From Parabacteroides sp. AM08-6 (GTDB taxonomy: Bacteria; Bacteroidota; Bacteroidia; Bacteroidales; Tannerellaceae), in contig NZ_QRMP01000022.1 in the NCBI RefSeq assembly GCF_003473295.1, forward strand, positions 1 to 58,592: a DNA stretch of 58,592 nt. Direction: 5' to 3'. The notes under the pieces were generated by a model, which saw only the letters and a program-made list of their open reading frames with translations, did not search any database and was not told where the DNA came from. Positions 54,033 through 58,592 of the stretch are shown in pieces. A program made the position numbers and the translations under genes. Every line of letters starts with the position of its first letter. Within the stretch, counting starts at the first letter, position 1.

Positions 54033-55595
54033 ATGATTGCAAGCATTGACACTTCTTTGATTGATTGGTCGAGGGCCCAATTTGCCCTTACAGCCATGTA
54101 TCACTGGCTTTTCGTACCTTTAACCCTCGGGCTCGGGGTTGTACAAGCCATCATGGAGACCATCTATTACAAAACAGGTAACGAATTTTGGAAGAAAACA
54201 GCTCAATTCTGGATGAAATTATTCGGTATCAACTTTGCCATCGGCGTTGCCACCGGACTTATCCTTGAATTCGAGTTCGGAACCAACTGGTCCAATTACA
54301 GTTGGTTTGTCGGGGACATTTTCGGTGCTCCGCTGGCTATCGAGGGCATTCTTGCGTTCTTTATGGAAGCCACATTCATTGCCGTCATGTTTTTCGGCTG
54401 GGATAAGGTAAGCAAACGCTTCCATTTGGCCTCGACTTGGCTCACCATTATCGGAGCAACGCTTTCCGCTCTTTGGATATTGATTGCCAATGCCTGGATG
54501 CAACATCCGGCCGGCATGAAATTCAATCCGGACACGGTGCGCAATGAAATGTTCAATTTTTGGGATGTAGCTCTCTCACCAGTCGCTATCAATAAGTTTT
54601 TCCACACCGTACTGTCGGGATGGATTGTAGGAGCGGTATTCGTTATCGGTATAAGTAGTTGGTACTTATTAAAGAAACGCGAGCGTAATTTTGCTCTCGA
54701 AAGTATCAAAGTGGGTGCTATCTTCGGCTTGGTCGCTTCCATCCTTATTATCTGGACAGGTGACGGTTCCGCTTACCAAGTTGCCCAAAAACAGCCGATG
54801 AAGCTGGCTGCAATGGAAGGACTTTACGAAGGAGGTAACGGGGTCGGCTTGGTAGGTATCGGCATCCTGAACCCGGACAAAACAAGCTATAAAGATAATG
54901 TCGACGCATTCCTGTTCGATATCAAATTGCCCAAACTTCTATCCTTGTTGGCCGAACGTAGCGCGGATGCCTATGTACCGGGCATCACAAACCTGATTGA
55001 AGGGGGATATACCACACACGATGGCACGCCGGCTCTCTCGGCTACCGAAAAGATTGCAAAAGGACAGACAGCTATCCAGGCTTTGGCCGATTATCGCAAA
55101 GCCGTAAAGGATAAAGATGACGCAAAAGCCCGGCAAGCACGTACCTTACTGGAAGAGAACTTCGCCTATTTCGGCTATGGCTATATTAAAGATCCGGCAG
55201 AATTGGTTCCGCACGTAGGACTCACATTCTACTCTTTCCGTGTCATGGTAATCTTAGGCGGATATTTCATCCTTTTGTTCATTATTGCCCTGATATGGAG
55301 CAAAAAGAATAAATTCGAACATGCCCGCTGGCTACAATGGGCTTGCGTATGGACAATTCCATTAGCCTATATAGCCGGACAAGCCGGATGGATAGTGGCC
55401 GAAGTAGGTCGCCAACCTTGGGCCATACAGGATATATTGCCGACCAGTGCCTCCGTATCCAAACTGGCAACTTCGTCAGTACAGACAACTTTCTTCCTGT
55501 TCCTTCTTCTATTTACCGTATTACTAATTGCAGAAATCGGAATTATGGTGAAAGCTATCAAGAAAGGACCGGCATTCGATAATCAATCACATTAA
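54033..55595 (+). CDS. cydA: Cytochrome bd ubiquinol oxidase subunit I
   Basis: 520 aa with nine or so membrane segments. Features are the N-terminal RAQFALTAMYHWLFVPLTLG with a haem-ligand His, GINFAIGVATGLILEFEFGT, the Q-loop region between about residues 255 and 380, and VGRQPWAIQDILPTSASVS near the end. It oxidises quinol and reduces O2 at very low concentration, used by Bacteroidales for nanaerobic growth and oxygen removal. The operon order is DUF4492-cydA-cydB. Confidence 0.96.
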   Translation: MIASIDTSLIDWSRAQFALTAMYHWLFVPLTLGLGVVQAIMETIYYKTGNEFWKKTAQFWMKLFGINFAIGVATGLILEFEFGTNWSNYSWFVGDIFGAPLAIEGILAFFMEATFIAVMFFGWDKVSKRFHLASTWLTIIGATLSALWILIANAWMQHPAGMKFNPDTVRNEMFNFWDVALSPVAINKFFHTVLSGWIVGAVFVIGISSWYLLKKRERNFALESIKVGAIFGLVASILIIWTGDGSAYQVAQKQPMKLAAMEGLYEGGNGVGLVGIGILNPDKTSYKDNVDAFLFDIKLPKLLSLLAERSADAYVPGITNLIEGGYTTHDGTPALSATEKIAKGQTAIQALADYRKAVKDKDDAKARQARTLLEENFAYFGYGYIKDPAELVPHVGLTFYSFRVMVILGGYFILLFIIALIWSKKNKFEHARWLQWACVWTIPLAYIAGQAGWIVAEVGRQPWAIQDILPTSASVSKLATSSVQTTFFLFLLLFTVLLIAEIGIMVKAIKKGPAFDNQSH

Positions 55596-55606
55596 AAATA
55601 TACGCC

Positions 55607-56761
55607 ATGGATAGTACATATATATTCTTACAGCATTACTGGTGGTTCCTTGTTTCCTTGTTGGGAGCATTGTTGGTTTTTCTACTTTTCGTACAAGGCG
55701 GACAGTCCATGCTGTTTACAATCGGCAAGACCGAAATACAACAAAAGATGTTGCTAAACTCCACCGGCCGTAAATGGGAATTCACTTTCACAACACTGGT
55801 GACTTTCGGCGGGGCATTCTTTGCCTCTTTTCCTCTCTTTTATTCTACCAGCTTCGGCGGGGCATATTGGGTATGGATGTTGATACTGGCTTGTTTTGTT
55901 ATCCAAGCCGTTTCCTACGAATACCAATCAAAAAAAGGAAATTTGCTGGGTAAAAAGACTTATCAGGTATTTTTACTTCTCAATGGCATATTAGGCCCGA
56001 TATTACTGGGGACAGCCGTAGGCACTTTTTTCAACGGAGCTGAATTTATAGTCAATAAAGCACAACTCACAGATGTAGCAATGCCTGTTATCTCCACTTG
56101 GGCTAACCCCTGGCACGGACTCGAAGCAGCTTTCGTTTTTTGGAATATATGCCTCGGACTGGCAGTCTTTTTTCTGGCACGCATCCAGGCTTTGCTTTAC
56201 TTTATTAATAATATAGATGATAAAGAGATTATTGAAAGGAGCAGAAAACATTTGGTCATCGAAACCATACTTTTCCTGATATTTTTCCTGACTTTCCTCG
56301 TGCATCTGTTGTTGGCTGACGGTTTTGCGGTTAATCCGGAAACAAGTGAAGTCTATATGCAACCTTACAAATATTTTATCAACCTGATAGAGATGCCTCT
56401 TGTCCTGGTGGTTTTGTTGGTTGGAGTCGTAGGTGTTCTCTATGGCATTATTCGCACGATTCTGTCGGCAACATGGCGAAAGGGCATTTGGTATTGTGGG
56501 AGCGGTACGGTACTGACTGTTTTGGCACTGTTGCTTTGTGCCGGATGGAATAACACAGCTTATTACCCGTCTATCGCAGATTTACAAAGTTCGTTGACGA
56601 TACAAAATAGTTGCTCCAGTCCGTTCACACTGAAAGTAATGAGTTATGTTTCCATTCTTGTGCCTTTCGTCCTGGCCTATATCTTTTATGCGTGGCGCTC
56701 ACTGGATTTGCATAAGATTACGGAAAAAGAAATGGAAAAGAATGATAACCATTCTTATTAA
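55607..56761 (+). CDS. cydB: Cytochrome bd ubiquinol oxidase subunit II
   Basis: 384 aa, an integral membrane protein with about nine helices. The N-terminal YWWFLVSLLGALLVFLLFVQ and QSMLFTIGKTEIQQKMLLNS, and the GRKWEFTFTTLVTFGGAFFA segment, are typical CydB. It pairs with CydA and starts 12 bp downstream of it. The longer helices 3-4 region (KGNLLGKKTYQVFLLLNGIL) is characteristic of the Bacteroidetes form. Confidence 0.96.
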   Translation: MDSTYIFLQHYWWFLVSLLGALLVFLLFVQGGQSMLFTIGKTEIQQKMLLNSTGRKWEFTFTTLVTFGGAFFASFPLFYSTSFGGAYWVWMLILACFVIQAVSYEYQSKKGNLLGKKTYQVFLLLNGILGPILLGTAVGTFFNGAEFIVNKAQLTDVAMPVISTWANPWHGLEAAFVFWNICLGLAVFFLARIQALLYFINNIDDKEIIERSRKHLVIETILFLIFFLTFLVHLLLADGFAVNPETSEVYMQPYKYFINLIEMPLVLVVLLVGVVGVLYGIIRTILSATWRKGIWYCGSGTVLTVLALLLCAGWNNTAYYPSIADLQSSLTIQNSCSSPFTLKVMSYVSILVPFVLAYIFYAWRSLDLHKITEKEMEKNDNHSY

Positions 56762-56811
56762 GCATGAGGTCATTTCCGCCCCTGTCGTAATACTGCAAAA
56801 AACGGTTTCAC

Positions 56812-56908
56812 CGGATGGGCTACTTCGATAAAAGCCGGGGATTACGCCCATCCGTCGAGGTCATAAAAAAAAGGAAACGGCGAAGCTCACGCTTGGCCGT
56901 TTCTACAT
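56812..56908 (+). terminator. Hairpins after cydB
   Basis: A 9-bp stem CGGATGGGC / GCCCATCCG (56812-56854) with a 25-nt loop, then GAAACGGC / GCCGTTTC (56872-56908) beside an A/T run. The octamer GAGGTCAT occurs twice in this stretch. The second hairpin is the likely terminator. Confidence 0.6.
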
Positions 56909-57092
56909 TTAACCGTTTTAAACAAAAAGAAAAAGTTAGTTAAGGCTTAGATGAAAAATATCGTAAGTCTTTTTCCGACTATACAATCGCTTCCTTTAAG
57001 GACAGCAAACAAATATATAGAATACCTCCCATCTGCGAAACAAACTTCCCGCTTTTTTTGTTATTTTTCACAGAACACCGAAGCTTTTGTAT

Positions 57093-57100
57093 TATCTTTG
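57093..57100 (+). promoter_or_regulatory. -7 box upstream of rnz
   Basis: TATCTTTG, 26 bp before the ATG at 57126; the -33 element is unclear. Confidence 0.45.
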
Positions 57101-57125
57101 CATTGAATTATCCGATGGATACCTT

Positions 57126-58040
57126 ATGGCAGAATTTAACATAAACATACTGGGATGCGGTTCAGCTTTACCTACCACGCGGCATCTGGCGACTTCACAA
57201 ATAGTTGATTTACGGGACAAATTATACATGATTGATTGCGGGGAAGGTACGCAGATCCAGATGCGTAATATGCGTATCCGTTTCGGCCGGTTGAACCATA
57301 TCTTTATCTCACACCTGCACGGCGACCATTGTTTCGGCTTGCCGGGTCTCATCTCGACATTGGGCATGTTGGGACGTAACGGTGAATTGGTCATCCACGG
57401 TCCTAAAGAAGTGGAAACGTTTATGCGTCCGGTAATGGACTTATTCTGCCGCGGGCTCGAATTCGAGGTTCGTTTCAACCCAATCAACACTTACGAACAT
57501 TCGCTGGTAATGGAAGACCGTTCACTCTCCGTCTATTCCATTCCCTTGAAACATCGTATCCCGACCTGCGGTTACCTTTTTGAAGAAAAACAGAAAGAAC
57601 CTCATATCATTCGTGAGATGACTGATTTCTATCAGGTCCCGGTCAGATGGATGCAAGCTCTCAAACAGGGCAAAGACTATATTACGTCCGAAGGAGAAAT
57701 CATTCCCAATTCCCGTCTGACACGTCCGGCGACTCCTCCGAAACGATATGCTTTTTGTTCCGACACAGCTTATTGTCCATCCATCATCCCTATTATCGAA
57801 GGTGTAGATTTATTATATCACGAAGCTACTTTTGCCGAATGTGACCTGCCTCGTGCCAAAGAGACATTCCATTCTACCGCTCGTCAGGCTGCCGAAATAG
57901 CCCGTGCCGCTCATGTGGGCAAACTCCTTATCGGCCATTATTCCGCCCGTTATGAAGATGTGACGCCGCTTCTCCAAGAAGCCAAAGCCATTTTCCCACA
58001 AACGATGTTGGCCAACGAAAGGATGGTTTTGTCGTTGTAA
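57126..58040 (+). CDS. rnz: Ribonuclease Z
   Basis: 304 aa from the ATG at 57126; an upstream in-frame extension to 57087 is rejected because it would include the -7 box. Metallo-beta-lactamase fold with zinc ligands in HLHGDH (His63, His65, Asp67, His68) and later in PLKHRIPTCGYL, FCSDTAYCPS, EATF and the C-terminal IGHYSARYED (conserved HYSARY). It removes 3' trailers from tRNA precursors that lack CCA, which fits the CCA-less tRNA-Pro in this window. Confidence 0.95.
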   Translation: MAEFNINILGCGSALPTTRHLATSQIVDLRDKLYMIDCGEGTQIQMRNMRIRFGRLNHIFISHLHGDHCFGLPGLISTLGMLGRNGELVIHGPKEVETFMRPVMDLFCRGLEFEVRFNPINTYEHSLVMEDRSLSVYSIPLKHRIPTCGYLFEEKQKEPHIIREMTDFYQVPVRWMQALKQGKDYITSEGEIIPNSRLTRPATPPKRYAFCSDTAYCPSIIPIIEGVDLLYHEATFAECDLPRAKETFHSTARQAAEIARAAHVGKLLIGHYSARYEDVTPLLQEAKAIFPQTMLANERMVLSL

Positions 58041-58151
58041 AAAGCAAACCTACACAATAAGCTGACAGAAGGATGCAAGTAACAATGAGGCTGTTTTTAC
58101 AAGATTTATCAAATATTCCCCTATATTTATCACTGTTCAAAAAAATATTCC

Positions 58152-58159
58152 TACATTTG
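58152..58159 (+). promoter_or_regulatory. -7 box for the small secreted protein gene
   Basis: TACATTTG, 22 bp before the ATG at 58181. Confidence 0.4.
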
Positions 58160-58180
58160 TACGAATTTAAGGTTCGGAAT

Positions 58181-58501
58181 ATGAAGCTATTATTGTCAAT
58201 AATCCTATTGCTGGCTGTATGGGCCGGTTGTCCGTCTGAGGTGCATGCGCAACAGACCCCGACAACTAAGTCCACAACCAAAGAAGAAGCTCCGGACTCT
58301 TTGAAGATTAGTGCTTATGACAACAAGATAGTCGTTGAGAACGCCCCAATAGGCAGTAAGCTCGAAATCTATAGCGTAGTCGGTATCCGTGTAAAGGAAA
58401 TACCGATGAAGCAACCCTCCGGCGAATACCCTGTAGATATCGCCAAAGGATACTATATTGTGCGCATCGGAAATACCGTACGCAAGATATCCATCCGCTG
58501 A
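58181..58501 (+). CDS. Small secreted protein with a type A sorting-like C-terminus
   Basis: 106 aa from the ATG at 58181 (earlier in-frame starts precede the -7 box and lack a signal). Signal peptide MKLLLSIILLLAVWAGCPSE(VHAQ). After a Thr/Lys/Glu-rich linker, the C-terminal ~60 residues (ISAYDNKIVVENAPIGSKLE, IYSVVGIRVKE, GYYIVRIGNTVRKISIR) form the Ig-like beta fold of type IX secretion sorting domains. Only the domain itself remains, so it may be a stand-alone CTD-like adaptor. T9SS dependence is inferred. Confidence 0.7.
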   Translation: MKLLLSIILLLAVWAGCPSEVHAQQTPTTKSTTKEEAPDSLKISAYDNKIVVENAPIGSKLEIYSVVGIRVKEIPMKQPSGEYPVDIAKGYYIVRIGNTVRKISIR

Positions 58502-58530
58502 ATTCAATTTTCATTTTGACTATTATTTAA

Positions 58531-58559
58531 TTGTATATCCAATAATTTTCCTACCTTTG
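58531..58559 (+). promoter_or_regulatory. Promoter for a gene beyond the right edge
   Basis: TTG (58531-58533), 18-bp spacer, TACCTTTG (58552-58559). The gene itself is outside the window. Confidence 0.6.
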
Positions 58560-58592
58560 GGACATCATCCGCCATTGGATGAATAACCAACA

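Noticed and set aside
1..58592. Insertion sequence, transposase or integrase
   Set aside because: I found no transposase, integrase or invertase frame on either strand; the mobile-looking region at 8.5-11.1 kb has repeats but no recombinase.

Overview
The window looks like Bacteroidales chromosome, most likely Parabacteroides (P. distasonis or a close relative). The reasons are Bacteroidetes-type promoters (TTG, 18-20 bp, TAnnTTTG) in front of many genes, few Shine-Dalgarno sites, NigD-like and DUF4492 proteins, a GH20 lipoprotein, and three large secreted surface proteins, two of which end in a DUF6383-type C-terminal domain. Genus and species are inferred from gene content, not from a search.

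Layout. 1-2.4 kb: the 5' part of a large secreted surface protein (minus strand) behind an invertible promoter. 2.4-4.3 kb: a decayed ORF and an AbiEii-type nucleotidyltransferase with its small partner. 4.3-8.4 kb: a 22-bp-period repeat element, then purL. 8.5-11.5 kb: an accessory mosaic of three ORF6N gene fragments around a KilA-N gene, a small secreted protein/lipoprotein pair, and a HigA-like antitoxin without an intact toxin. 11.6-18.7 kb: GH20 hexosaminidase, OprO/P-like porin with PstS, a nitronate monooxygenase-like enzyme, and an ECF sigma/membrane-protein locus. 18.8-23.8 kb: rpsA, a receiver-only response regulator, an AraC regulator, an HU protein and tRNA-Pro(GGG). 23.8-36.1 kb: aroB, alaS, an M23 peptidase, a MerR regulator, DUF3127, and the minus-strand cluster parA-parB-DUF5683-LysM transglycosylase-relA/spoT. 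36.5-45.5 kb: two more large surface proteins (1405 and 1211 aa), each behind its own invertible promoter. 45.7-58.6 kb: a second copy of the repeat element, surE-lpxB, a NigD-like lipoprotein, an ECF sigma/anti-sigma/GIN-domain operon, a DUF1080-Gfo/Idh operon, DUF4492-cydAB, rnz, and a small secreted protein with a sorting-like C-terminus.

The main system is a dispersed phase-variation switch. Three segments have the same ACGTACGT cores, exactly 165 bp between cores, and the same Bacteroidetes promoter inside. In this assembly the promoter points into the gene at copy 1 (ON) and away from it at copies 2 and 3 (OFF). In the OFF state copy 3 points at surE-lpxB. No recombinase gene lies in the window, so an invertase would have to act in trans. 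Phase-variable surface glycoproteins under invertible promoters are known from P. distasonis. What seems less described is the possible OFF-state read-out into surE-lpxB, a 128-bp element of 22-bp units identical upstream of both purL and surE (with a relative at 23.34 kb), and the ORF6N/KilA-N cassette mosaic.
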